Positions 23,451 to 33,974 of a DNA stretch of 64,000 bases are shown here, in pieces. How positions within the stretch are numbered: the stretch's first letter is position 1; each line of letters starts with the position of its first letter. The position numbers were made by a program, and so were the translations under genes. The stretch comes from Ophioderma brevispina (taxonomy: Eukaryota; Echinodermata; Ophiuroidea; Amphilepidida; Ophiodermatidae). The notes beneath the pieces were generated by a model. The model was given only the letters and a program-made list of their open reading frames with translations. It ran no database searches and had not been told where the DNA came from. The stretch spans positions 51,435-115,434 of the forward strand of contig JAMKCH010035811.1 in NCBI GenBank assembly GCA_023653785.1, written 5' to 3'.

Positions 23451-23545
23451 CAGATCGCTGGCGAGCGCTCCTTTTATTTTATACCTTTTTATTTCCCTCC
23501 ACGAATCATCAACGTGCCACTTACCACGTGACGGTATCACGTGAC
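23443..23545 (-). promoter_or_regulatory. Promoter-like block: two E-boxes, TATA, initiator
   Basis: Reading the minus strand: CACGTG at 23543-23538 and again at 23530-23525, then GGTATAAAATAAAAGG (23485-23470) as a TATA box, then TCAGTC (23448-23443) as a possible initiator about 37 bp after the TATA start. This is a full animal core-promoter arrangement and it faces the GC-rich island. CACGTG is the binding word of USF/Myc-type factors. Activity is inferred only from the arrangement. Confidence 0.5.
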
Positions 23546-23582
23546 CAAAGGTAACGAAGAAGAAAAAGAACAAAAATTAATT

Positions 23583-23700
23583 TCCTTGAGTGGGACTCGA
23601 ACCTGGAAATCCGGAATCCTAGCGGTTGGTTTGGTGGAGCGTAGCGTCGGTCTTCGGTCTCATCGTCTCTATCCACTGAGCCATCTGATACTTACCTGAA
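23583..23700 (-). repeat. tRNA-derived sequence (SINE head or tRNA pseudogene)
   Basis: On the minus strand an A box (TGGCTCAGTGG, then ATAGAG) at 23681-23665 and a B box (GGTTCGAGTCC) near 23605-23594 match the internal RNA polymerase III promoter of tRNA genes. They are about 65-70 bp apart, wider than in a normal tRNA, and the T-stem and acceptor stem do not pair. A working tRNA is therefore unlikely; a SINE head or decayed tRNA copy fits better. Confidence 0.5.
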
Positions 23701-23754
23701 AACCGAGTGCATTTTTAATAATTTATAGCTTGGAATCAAAGTACCGAAAGTACC

Positions 23755-23995
23755 GGTCCACCTGATGGAAACGGTTTCTTTTTCACCGTCAAATTTCTCC
23801 CAAAGTGTGGACTGGAAACGAATCTTTTCACTACCAAATTTCTCCCAAAGTGACCTCTTGTGCGGTGAAATTCAGATGCGGCCTGCCATTCAGTAAATTA
23901 GGACTGGAAACGGAATCTTTTCACCCTCAACATTTCTCCCAAAGTGACTACTTGCGTTGAAATTCATATGCGGGCCCTGCCTTTCATAAAATTCA
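23755..23995. repeat. Satellite 3, ~118-bp units
   Basis: About two and a half units of GGAAACG.AATCTTTTCAC, ..CAAATTTCTCCCAAAGTGA and GTTGAAATTCA.ATGCGG.CC. It lies between the tRNA-like sequence and the inverted satellite-1-like unit and may be a diverged relative of satellite 1 (shared CTTTTCACT words). Confidence 0.65.
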
Positions 23996-24079
23996 GATCC
24001 AAAAATCCAATTTTTAAGATTTGGACAAAATAATCTTAGCTTTGAAATCGAAAAATTCCTCTTTCCAAAATTGACTAGC

Positions 24080-24165
24080 GTCCACTTTTGAAAAACGACT
24101 AAAGTCCAGAGCGACTACTTCGCCATCGGTCTTTAGCGGGAAATTTCCCTAGATCTAACGCCATA
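24080..24165 (-). repeat. Satellite-1-like unit in reverse orientation
   Basis: GTCCAGAGCG (24105), a GACTACTTCGCCATCGGTC stretch and CCCTAGATCT (24148) follow in the order expected of the reverse complement of satellite 1 (CGCTCTGGAC, GACCAAGGAAGCGGTC, AGATCTAGGG). The match is imperfect but the order of three blocks is kept. Confidence 0.5.
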
Positions 24166-25095
24166 GTTAACTGGTGAAAAAAAAAAACAATCCAAGCGTC
24201 GGCTTCCTTTATCGTTAGTATTGACCATTTGACATTCTTATCTGGAATTTTCTGTTTCTTTAAACATGTAAAATGATTTAGATGGGTGGGGGCCAATGTG
24301 GCTTGCCTGTTTTACCTTCCTTTTAAAACGAATACCATCCTGTGTTGTATTTAGTTAAAACACCCAAAATGAGTATTAAAGTTTAAGTTAAAAAAGTATG
24401 AGATGTATGTCTTTGAGCATTCATAACGCATATATCTGCTCTAATAACTGTTTTGACAACATGCTTAAAATTCAAAATACAGGCCAAATATATTAATGAA
24501 TATATGACAATTGTTGTTTTTAAAGATCTTAAAAGGCATCAGATATGAGTTCCCTACTGGTACTAGAGAGCAAAATTTGCCTCTATTACAAATACTTGAT
24601 GAGTTATGGTCAATTGAATGATGTAGGGCATATTGGTGTTTTTAGGGTGGCCATAGTGGATTTGATGATGTTGTGATCAAATCAAGTCCAATACCCGTCC
24701 AAAAGATTTCCTCGTGCTTTAAACCAACCTGGATCTATTGCATAACCTTATGGCCATATTGAATTGAATTGAGAGTGATAGCGGCCATATGTGGATTTCT
24801 AGAAAATGCCCTGCACGAATTTTGCACACCCCGCCAGAAATATAGCTTAGGTCATCATTGACAAAACTCGATCAATAGAAAATCCCTGTACTCCATTTCC
24901 ACCCTGTGCCCACACTTCCTCCCTACTATATATACATAGATCCGTCTGGAAGATCGGTACCCAGTGATCGTAAGTGAGGGTATACCGTGAAACTCAGAGT
25001 AACGGTTGCATTTCCAGAGGTCTATACTTATTGTAATTTATTTTTACGCGCTCCTGTAATGGGAGTGGCCTCTTAATTCCAAAGATAGTCACCTG
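24166..25095. other. AT-rich spacer, nothing recognised
   Basis: No gene, RNA or repeat was found. GGCCATA.GTGGATTT occurs twice (24650 and 24783) without larger repeat structure. Confidence 0.4.
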
Positions 25096-25206
25096 TAATT
25101 AATACTGTTTCCTATGAATATATATATATATTAATATATTATAAAATGTGGAAGAAATACTGATGACACGGCGCGGACGTAGCATTTTTAATCGCAAAAT
25201 GACTTG

Positions 25207-25300
25207 CTGTGGAATGGGACTCGAACCCACACACTCTCTCCCCGTGCTAATACCGTTTATAGCGCGTATCGTAGATAGCAATATAGCACTACTACCACAG
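25207..25300 (-). ncRNA. tRNA-like sequence in the PLE 3' region
   Basis: On the minus strand the 94-nt segment begins CTGTGG and ends CCACAG, pairing over six base pairs like an acceptor stem. Before the 3' strand is a T arm with a complete stem and loop (GTGGG-TTCGAGT-CCCAT, one G-T pair). The D arm (TAG..CTA) is weak and no anticodon arm could be fixed; the length would need an intron or long variable arm. It may be a decayed tRNA captured by the element or a structural part of it. Confidence 0.45.
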
Positions 25301-25311
25301 TAAATTTAATG

Positions 25312-25366
25312 GTCCTAACCACTGGTTTCACTCCATGCATCCTCATTCTTGGCGATCATCAGGCAA
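25312..25366 (-). ncRNA. Hammerhead ribozyme motif, decayed
   Basis: On the minus strand CTGATGA (25362-25356), a stem II (CGCCA with TGGAG, one mismatch), GAAACC and a 3-bp stem III (ACC-AGT-GGT) follow in hammerhead order. Stem I does not pair (GTTGC against AGGACC), so this copy is probably inactive. The core CTGATGA..GAAA is intact. It matches the better folded copy at 30149-30205. Confidence 0.55.
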
Positions 25367-25699
25367 CTGAAGTCAATTTTATTGTCCTCCAGCATTACTT
25401 TTTCTTGACCCGCTCTGATGGTTGATATCATGATGCCTGCAAGTCACGGCCAAGAACCCTTGCGAGGCTCATTACATCGCGGGTTTGTTTTCCCGAAAAT
25501 AGTAATGTCAGCCCAATGCAGGAGGATGAATGCGTGATGTCGAAAACCCTTTACTATTACAGAAAAGAGGAATTGTGGTTTCGTAACGTCGAATGAATCA
25601 AATGATGGTGCCGGTTTACGTGAAAGAGATTTATTTCTGAGTATTTTAATACCAATCTGCCGGTGGTTTTCCGATGAATTCATTCATACACAATCCTAT

Positions 25700-26420
25700 G
25701 ATGAGTTTGTATGGCGTCATTTTCTGTCTCGTAAAGTTGCTCTAAATCGGCCCCCGTATTCCTGACTCACTTATCGGTAAAATCGTTTGGGGGGAAATAT
25801 GGTTTTTGTCTGAAAGTGTGTGAGGCGATTCTTTCGATCTATAACAAAACAGCGCGGTGCGATTTCATTTTCATTGTGCAGATTAATTTTTCCTAAAATG
25901 GTCCCATCAATTTTCGTTCGTTGATGCCGCTAAAGCTTCAAATGACTTAGCCAGTTGTCCGCGTATAAATGCTGAAGTGGACACAGTTCACACGGGGGAA
26001 ATCGGGCTAGAAACCCCATCTTCATAATCTTGCATCACATCAGCATGCCGGCGGTTGCGTTTTTTTTCTTTATTTTGACATTGCATATGCATGCAAAGAC
26101 AAAGGGTATCAGATGTTAAAATGTAAGCATAGCTCCATTTTTTTTATTTTCATGTGGAACTGTAAGAAACACACTATTGCAATGGTAAATGTTTTTTGAA
26201 AGAATATTGTACTATCATGCCATTGCCCAGGAACTTCGACATCCCTTGCCATTGTCACAGAGAATAAACTACATGTTTTTGAAAGATGTGGTATGTTGTG
26301 GCAGAATAACTGGAATTTGCCAGTGGCCGTAACCGGGGTTGGTGGGTGTGGGCATTTTAACCTGCTCAAAACAAAACCCTTGACCCCACCCCCCCCCACC
26401 CGCCCCCAATAAACTTTCGT
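25700..26420. other. AT-rich spacer, nothing recognised
   Basis: No gene or repeat was supported. A C-rich homopolymer stretch lies near 26383-26406. Confidence 0.4.
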
Positions 26421-26424
26421 TAAA

Positions 26425-26815
26425 TTACTAAAGGTTTCTTTACCAATTAATATCACTCATTTACCAATTAAAGGGTCATTCATTTACCCAAATAAGGTTC
26501 CTTTCGTCATTGACCAATTAAAGGGGGGCAATTCCTTACTTTTCCAATTAAAGGTCATTCCTCTGCCAATTTTAAGGGGTCTTCATTTACGAAATTACCG
26601 GATTCATTCCATCATTTAATTTTTGTAATACTAATTTAAAAGGGTCCCTTCCAATCATTTACAATCAAAAGGGGCCATTCCATCCTTTATCCATTAAGCC
26701 ATGCCATGTTTACAAATAAGGGCTTACTGAAATCATTTACAAAATAAAGGCATTGAATCATTTACAATTAAAGGGTCAGTTCAATCATTTACCATTGAAA
26801 GTTACCACATAAAGA
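26425..26815 (+). repeat. Minisatellite of CATTTACCAATTAAAGGGTC
   Basis: About a dozen degenerate units of 20-35 bp built on ATTTACCAATTAAAGGGTCA with T-C-rich links (TTCCATC). Units drift strongly in length, so the array is old or poorly base-called. No coding potential. Confidence 0.8.
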
Positions 26816-29155
26816 TTAAGCCTGCGGTTAAAACAACGGTACAAAATTTTGACACTTCATTTTATACCATACAATTTTGACCCTTCATGAACTACGTGAA
26901 TGTGGCCAGAGCTTTCGGATAACAAAATTAGCTTTCATAAACAGTGTGGTAAATATTGGGTGCAGTCATTCCACTCCATCCTTAAAAGGAGAACCCGTAC
27001 AACGAATAATTTACCGCATAATCACATAAACTGAATTTATGACCACATATCTATGGTTTCATAGAAAAATACAACCTAACAATGAATTAACCATATATTC
27101 TGACCATGTGCTATTTAACATCGCGCTAGTGCATAACGCGTTATGCGATACGACTGGCACGTTTTAGTCATACATGCCATAGGAAATACACATGATGAAA
27201 GCATCATGTGTGAAGACGCGTGACGCTATTGTGCCTGTATCGCATAACACAAATATCCCATATACAGTAGCACAAATTTCAAATAGGCATGGTCAGACAA
27301 AAGGCTGTTTTAATTCGTTTTATGGTTCGTATAATTCACCGTTTTCCCATGAAACCACTCTAGGGTGTCAATATGGTTTTTATAGCGTATATTGTTTAAG
27401 TTATCTTGATGCACGTTCTCCTTTAGGCTCTTCATTGCATCAAATGTAATGCATGTACAAGTCCATCATATGTTATGTAATTATTTGTCCAGTATATTTT
27501 TTTAATAATAGTATGTCGCATTTCAGACCATTACCAAAGCAGAGGCAACGATTAAAGGACTATTATATTTTGTGAACAAACGCCTCATCCCCCGCAGCCC
27601 TTGGTTTGTTTTAATTCTGTATGTGTAAATGTTAGTGATTATAACCATGTATTGCAACACTGCAGTGGGTCATCATTAAAATTCAACCCCATAAATTTGT
27701 GCCGTTTTTTTTCAGGGATAACAACCCCAACAGTTAAACAAATGGCTTTCAACTCCATCTGTACATACTTTGCCCGTTTGCTAGTGCGTTCCAAAATTTT
27801 TTGATTCATATGTGTTGTACCAATTGTGTCTATTGATTTTTATATTGTTTTTCTTTGTACGAAGTTGAAGACAAATAAAAGAAACTTGCCAATGAGATCA
27901 AATCGATCCACTTGTGTGAGTCTTGAGTGTTTTATGATTTATGCAGCTTATGATATTGCTGCAAACAAACGAAACAAAACGAAACAGATTTTTAAGGTGG
28001 AAGAGGGGTAATTTTAGGAAAATTTTTAAAAAATGGGAAGATGCACATATGGATTGCAACTAATGTCATGTTGACTCAAAACTTAGTGAAGTACTAAATG
28101 TACATCAACTGTACCCTTATGCAAAAAATCTTTAACTATTGAAAGGGGATTATTTGACGAAGAAGAAGAAGAAGCATTGCACAAGTCAAAACAGCTTAAA
28201 AAAATGCAAATATCGTGGAAATATACCAACAAAATCGGTTTCGCAAAATATCAGGTCTATATAGGAGGTGGATATTGTGCCGACGAAAACAGAATTTGTG
28301 GCTAAAATTCTACTGAAATAGTTGATGTTTTATGTGCAATGCTTGAAACTGACAAAGTACCACACAGTGGCCAGATGGGCCCACCCATGATACAAACACT
28401 GCTCATAACTCAAAACGCACATCGGAATCGACTGCGATTTTGGAAATCTCTTGTAGGTGGTGTATGTCTAGTGATCAACTAAAAGGAAGGTTGCTGGGGG
28501 ATCACAAAATGCACCTTTAAAAAATAGGGTAGGATGCAATGCATTTTAATGATTTTAAATGTAAGTAATTGACTTTTGTGAGTGAAAAACAATGATCAAT
28601 TTTAGTCTAGTAATGGAACTTCTTCTTGAAATTTATGTATATCTCACACCAATCAGAAGCAAAAAAAATCAGTAATCTTCTTTTGGGGATTCGCAACAAA
28701 CTGACCAAAACCAAAAAAGAGTTACGCAGGGATGTTGTAAATGAGTGCAACTAACAAATCCGGAAAGAGTGATGAATGCTGAAAAAAGTGTGTAAAATTG
28801 ACCTAAAAGGGGCTTTTTGAAATATAATGTGGAATGGAATTTGAGAATCCATATTTCCTGAAATTTACATCCGTGAGTACTTGGCGATATAATTTCCCTT
28901 GCAAGGGGTAGGATAAACCAAGCTATTGCAATGGCGAAGTAAGTCAGTCAAAAGTTGGAAGCAGAAAATCAGACCTTAAAAAAAACGTAAGTGTTCACCA
29001 AAGCGGTTTTGAGTGTGTGAATGTACGCTTCCATTTTTAAAAACAGCGCTTGTTGATGACGTCGGCAACGAAGTGTCAACTTTCAGCCAATCAGTGTGCG
29101 TGTCTGGCAAGGTTCAAACTATATACAGTGACAGAATTCAAAACCAACCGTTTTG
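26816..29155. other. Long AT-rich stretch without a recognised gene
   Basis: The short open frames show no motif or signal. A perfect 16-bp palindrome GCATAACGCGTTATGC lies at 27131-27146 and a short GAA run at 28161-28175. A TTTAAAGGTGCATTTTGTGAT word (minus strand near 28520) recurs at 48411 and in part near 34676, suggesting a MITE end. Confidence 0.4.
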
Positions 29156-29716
29156 GCCAAGATCAACTTGAAAGCGTAGGGATTTAGATTATACAAGGAC
29201 GACGGTTGGGCGTCCTAAGAAGATGCAGCGGCAGCCAAGCAGATCGGATAAGGAAAGAACATAACAAAGATCTTCAAATCCTTTGTCTTACACATACACC
29301 CCACCTGCGCAAACAAATTTTAAAAACAGTCAATTACCGTAGATGTCACGTTTGGACCTAGTGTCCGGCAGCATAGACCATACAGGAAGCCGGGCGAAAC
29401 CCATCTACATAAATACAAATCAAACCATACGCAACAATCATCAAAGGCGTACCCACACATCAGTAAGGAATCTCAAAGCTTATCATCCAACCAGGAAATC
29501 TTCGACAGTAACTCTGAAACATACAACGATGCGGCTTAAGGAAACTTAGTGGTTTCAATGAAGGCATTCGATACAGGAAGACACGAACAGACAAAACCAA
29601 GAAAGAAAAAGGAAGAAAAAGACGTTCCAGGAGGGTCACGTGGTTCAACCCACCCTATAGTAAAAGGTGAAAGCCAACGCCAAAAAACGTGCAACTGCAG
29701 AAAGAAAATGAAATGA

Positions 29717-29953
29717 ATGGTCCCCTCCGTGGAAACTGCTTGGAACAAATGTCATATTACAAAAGCAACTGGTGAAACCGGAAGAAGTCAACAGAAAGTG
29801 TACATTGGTCTCATCGGGAGGAAAGGAACTATTTCAAAGAGATATGCAAATCACAAGAAGTCGTTCAACCATGAGAAATATAGCAAAGAGACAGAGCTCT
29901 CGAAATTCATACTGGAACTGAAAAAAGCTAAAACCAAATTTTCACCAAATTGA
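29717..29953 (+). pseudogene. GIY-YIG endonuclease domain of the PLE
   Basis: A 78-codon frame contains VYIGLIGRKGTISKRYANHK, then KSFNHEKYSKETELSKFILE. VYIGL is the second half of the GIY-YIG pair and the R-Y-x-N-H block carries the catalytic arginine region. In PLEs this domain cuts the target DNA for primed reverse transcription. The frame closes at an early stop, and the usual cysteine-rich C-terminal part continues only in fragments, so the protein is incomplete. Confidence 0.8.
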
Positions 29954-30148
29954 TTTGATCAGAACATCACCAAAGAAAAGAAATTCAGGCCAGCACTATG
30001 CCTGGAAAAAAAATCGAACTACTCAAGCGTAAGAGCACTCACTTAACAAAAGAAGTGAGCTGTATCAAAGGTCAGCAATAATGATGATAAACCATCAGAG
30101 CGGGTCAAGAAAAAGTAATGCTGGGTAGGACCATAACATTGAAGTCGT

Positions 30149-30205
30149 GTGCCTGAGGATCGCCAAGCAATGAGGATGCATGGCGTGAGAAACCGTCGGT
30201 AGCAC
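30149..30205 (+). ncRNA. Hammerhead ribozyme motif (type I, short stem III)
   Basis: In order: stem I strand GTGC (30149-30152), core CTGAGGA (30153-30159; the usual form is CTGATGA), stem II CGCCA/TGGCG (five perfect pairs around a 15-nt loop), core GAGAAA (two bases longer than usual), a 3-bp stem III ACC-GTC-GGT, cleavage-site A at 30201, and stem I return strand GCAC (30202-30205). Hammerheads with very short stem III are a known property of Penelope-like elements. The core substitution and the GA insertion would probably weaken cleavage in this copy. Confidence 0.7.
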
Positions 30206-31004
30206 CATATATTTAAAGGTAGTAGTGCTATAGTGCTTATCTATTTATAGATATATAGTATATATATATGTATAAGATATATATATATATATAGATATGA
30301 TATATATAATATATATATATATATTGACCTTTATTGCAATAAGTTTTAAATGCATAGGCATCGTATTTCATCCTTCTTTATTACTTTAGTAGCTCTTCGT
30401 GAGAAGTTTATTATACGGCTAATGACTTGATATCACTTAAACGGTGACTTAGCGACTATACACCGTTTAAAATAAGATGTTTGTTGAGATTAGGGCACCA
30501 TTTAGCTAACTACAAGCAGTTTCTAGTAGGCATTTCAATGGTGAAGATTAAGCAGCTTTTTTAGTGGGGGGGGCTTAACGACATGCTTGATACTAATTAA
30601 TGTTGACTTGATGTTGATGTAAAGGAGTGAGCCACGGGGATCGGAAGTAAATTGACTTTGGGAACTCATCATAATTTCATGGCGGAGTTGGTTGTTATTT
30701 CGATATCAAGTCGTTAACTTTATTCGTATTGCATGTCTGGCATCAGCTAGTTCTATAGAGATACGAGTGAGGTGTTAAGGTGAGGGTTGTTACAAGAGCA
30801 ACGTCGGGCTGACAATCGAGGGGAAGAAATGTGTTGTGTCTGTTGCCTTGTTGATTATCTCCATGAATGGTTTTGACCAAGCAGTTTAAAGAAATGTTAA
30901 GGAATGAGGGGTAGCTACTTATATGGGATAGTTTATTTTATAGGCATGTATCTCAAATACACATCCCCAAACGAGGTTGAAATGACACAAATAAATTATC
31001 GCAT

Positions 31005-31785
31005 CTCTCTTTAGCCCTTAAGGCCCAAGGGTTGTTTTTTCGCGCTGGCCGCTTTACGCGGGTGATTTTGCGCCGATTTGTTTGTAATTGTCTTACTTTT
31101 AAATCGCTTCTTTTCATACCAAATAAAATCAAAATCGGCCAAGGCCGTTAATGAGTTACTTAGTGGGGGGGGTCCCCATGGACCCCCCCCCCCCTTGGGC
31201 CACTACGAAGTTCAATTTGAGAATATTTTTAATTATCAAAGAACCAAAGCAATTTTGTTGGTGATAACTGTTCAAACATACCTGTAAGTAAACATTTTAA
31301 TTATACCCTAAAAATAATTAACCTTTTATGTGCTGGAAACAACATTTCATCGTGGACGTTGCTAAACCGTTATTGTACAACTCTATGGGAAAATGACGTG
31401 TATTTTGCAACACAAGTAAAAATCAGGATCCCTAAAACTACAGGTTTTGTGTTAAAATATGTAATTTTTTGTTATTTTATTGATTTTTTAGTTTTTTTGT
31501 TTTTTTTAATATATTCAAAATTTTGATGTACGCGCAAGGCTCATTTGAATATTCCGTCTTTTTGTCCATTTTCGCATTTTTTTTTTTTTTCCCTAATTTG
31601 CAGCCCGAAAACAAACTTCATTTTTATATTGCTGATTTGGTTGTCCTGTCGACCCTTCACATGTGGTTTAAATCACGTGCAAAAAATCCTTCGGAAAATG
31701 GTTTCCTTAGTGTGGGATCCCATCGACCCCCCCCCCCCCCAGGGCACTAACGGGAGTGAAAACCCTGGTCAATTAAGTTAATGAG
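31005..31785. repeat. Insertion private to LR-A, with G/C-homopolymer palindromes
   Basis: LR-B runs straight through this point. The inserted 0.78 kb begins near AGCCCTTAAGGCCCAAGGG and includes TTTTTCGCGCTGGCCGCTTT (shared with 40060). It contains TAGTGGGGGGGGTCC, CCATGG and a run of about 12 Cs ending GGGCCACTA (near 31159-31205), a G/C palindrome, and a similar half near 31705-31750. There is no coding potential. Confidence 0.65.
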
Positions 31786-31928
31786 TAGAAAAGAGATTGC
31801 TCTCATATGCAGACGTATTAAATATTAAAAACTTTTTGGTCACCCAAAGATAGGGGCAAAGACAGAGGAAGGCCGAAGGAAGACCAAAAGTAACAACAAA
31901 GAGACAATGGGAGATTTAATGTCGAATA

Positions 31929-32090
31929 CACTGAAAAAAATATTGCCTAAATTAGGGGATTACCCTCATGTAAATTATTAATGAAAGTGCTGAAAACCAG
32001 ACGCATCGTAGGTAAGATTTACTCAAATATAATTAACGTTTTATTCCACATATTAGGGTAATCCCCCAATTTAGTCAACATTTTTCAGTG
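31929..32090. repeat. MITE with CACTGAAAAA ends and TA duplication (LR-A)
   Basis: CACTGAAAAAA..TTG.CTAAATT, then AGGGGATTACCCTCAT, is repeated inverted at the right end (ATTAGGGTAATCCCCCAATT..TTTTTCAGTG), about 40 bp on each side. TA flanks both ends, as in Tc1/mariner-type insertions. Equivalent copies in LR-B and LR-C show it predates the LR duplication. Confidence 0.8.
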
Positions 32091-33329
32091 TATATGACAT
32101 AATAAATCTTCCCTTGTCCGTGTGTGTCGGTTGTGGTCTTCCTTCGGTTTTCCTCTGTCTCCGTCTTTGGGTCGCTGGCATTTTCTGTCTATGGATATTG
32201 TCTGTATTTCTTGCCTTCTGTTGTCTGTCTCTCTCTCTCCCTCTCTCTCTCCCTCCCTCCTGTGCAGCTTTTATTTTTGCTGCATACGTCATACATAACA
32301 CATTGCATATTTTCCGTTTTTACTTGCATCGAATTGGAGTTGTTATGGTTTTCCTTTGAACACATTGCACTGTTTCAAGCTTTGCGTTGTGATATAATGG
32401 GTTATAGACCCTTCTTATGTTATAATAGGTTAAAAATATTTTGATTCACCTGTAACTTCTTCATTGGTATGTATATGCCTATATCACCACGTGATCAAGC
32501 TTATTTATTGTAATGAAATTTCTGAATTGTAACGTATTCTAATCGCGAAAAGGTTTGTTATTGAAAATCCGTCAAATTATATCAAATTTCAAAGATAAAA
32601 ATAATTTATTCGTCTCAGTGGAAAGATTGGCAAACACTCTGTTGTCTAATTCAATGCGATTTTGACACATCATCCGCGCACAGGCTTACAAGTTAATATC
32701 TGGGCACTCCACCACACCTGATTGAATCTTTAAGACATAAAAAACCGTATTCTTGATTAAAATAGACATTTTGACAGTGATTAAGATACATTGGCGAAGG
32801 AAGAGATAGAACAGCATTTTTATGTAGAATCTGAATTCGGCCCTGGTAGGGTTTCGTTGTATCACAATGAGGCCCGATTTTCTTTGTGTAGAAACTGGAG
32901 CGCAGTTCGAAATTGCTGTTTTTTCATGAATATTCCTCAATGCAGTTAACACTTTAGGGTTTTATTTCCTACATCGTGTATACCACAGACGGACTTAAAT
33001 CCGAAAATAATTATTTATACTCTACTTATGCATTAAAACTAGGTTCTACAGGTACATATAAAAATGCAACCAAATATTCGTTTGCTTTATATCAGCGTTT
33101 GTAACGTTCCTTTATACACGCCACCAGAAGTGTGCGTTACGCACTTACTTTAGAAACGACACACAATTAGGCATCATCAGAATATTAATTAGAAACATGT
33201 GTTACATTGTTAAACAAGTACGCTTTACACAGCATTACCGCTTAAATAAAACACTAGATCATCAATGAAATATCTCATTCCGCTTTTTCCGCTATGTGTT
33301 TGTTTGTATCAGTGATACAGTTTAAACCT

Positions 33330-33974
33330 TTTTTTTTCTGTGCAAAGCCAAATGGCTTTGCCTTTTAATGCATCAAAACAAAATATACATAATCACATAA
33401 TATAACGAAACAAAGACAAGAAATAGATATACAGTGTAGCATACATTTAAATTCAAAATTAGCATTTTACATTCTTCCATCTATTGTACCACCCACCTAA
33501 AGTGCCATTCCTGATTGCAATATATTTTTCAGTTTCTTTACATGTTTTCATCACATTAATGAAGGCATCAATATTGGATGTTTGTCATTACACCTAGCAT
33601 TATAGATAAACTATTTTGCATGTAAGAATACAAAATTTAAATTAGAATATTCAGCATCTAGAATACCTAGGATGATATCACGCATAGTAAGGTCGATATC
33701 TCTATCTAAAACACGCACCTTTAACAGGTTCCAAAAGCATGCAGTGACACTGCAATTCCAAAAGAGATGCTCAATATTCTCTATATCATTTTTGCAGAAG
33801 GTACATACATTTGATTTAGTTATACCTATTTGACAGAGCAATTTGTTAACTGCAAGATATCTGTGTAAAATTTTATATTGGAAATATCTCATTCTGGTGG
33901 ATGTAGATGATTGGATAGGTATGCAATAAATTTCAGTCCAGTCTAAATTAAAATCATTAAACAAAATGGCCCAC
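33330..33974 (-). mobile_element. L1/Tx1-like LINE, 5'-truncated insertion with 15-bp target duplication
   Basis: The insertion is bounded by ATACAGTTTAAACCT at 33315-33329 and 33975-33989 (exact). LR-B keeps the uninterrupted site. A T-run at the left edge is the poly-A tail of a minus-strand insertion. The ORF end (33611-33974) reads FQYKILHRYLAVNKLLCQIG and then CTFCKNDIENIEHLFWNC, the cysteine/histidine motif and surrounding block found at the C-terminus of L1/Tx1-type ORF2 proteins. The remaining 280 bp are 3' UTR with a small hairpin (AAAGCCATTTGGCTTT) before the tail. Confidence 0.9.

Larger units (their letters stand above)
25100..25690 (-). mobile_element. Penelope-like element, 3' end (reverse orientation)
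   Basis: The minus strand holds the same end as the element at 29160-30325: CATCAGAGCGGGTCAAGAAA, AAGTAATGCTGG, a hammerhead-like motif, GGTAGTAGTGCTATA and a terminal TA microsatellite. The frame at 25444-25683 would be the end of the endonuclease protein (ENHRQIGIKILRNKSLSRKP). It is less well preserved and no GIY-YIG core is left. Between hammerhead and TA tail it carries a 94-nt tRNA-like sequence that the other copy has lost. Confidence 0.6.
29160..30325 (+). mobile_element. Penelope-like element, 5'-truncated
   Basis: The element starts inside the reverse transcriptase: the catalytic box LYKDDG at about 29189-29206 (PLEs have Y-x-D-D-G), then GVLRRCSGSQADRIRK, a DVTF block, HRPYRKPGETHLHKYKSNH, ISKESQSLSSNQEIF and RVTWFNPPYSK, in the PLE order but different frames. 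A GIY-YIG endonuclease follows (29717-29953), then the C-terminal KRSELYQRS block near 30051, a hammerhead ribozyme and a TA microsatellite tail. The 5' end lacks most of the RT, typical of truncation on insertion. It abuts LR-A. Confidence 0.85.
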
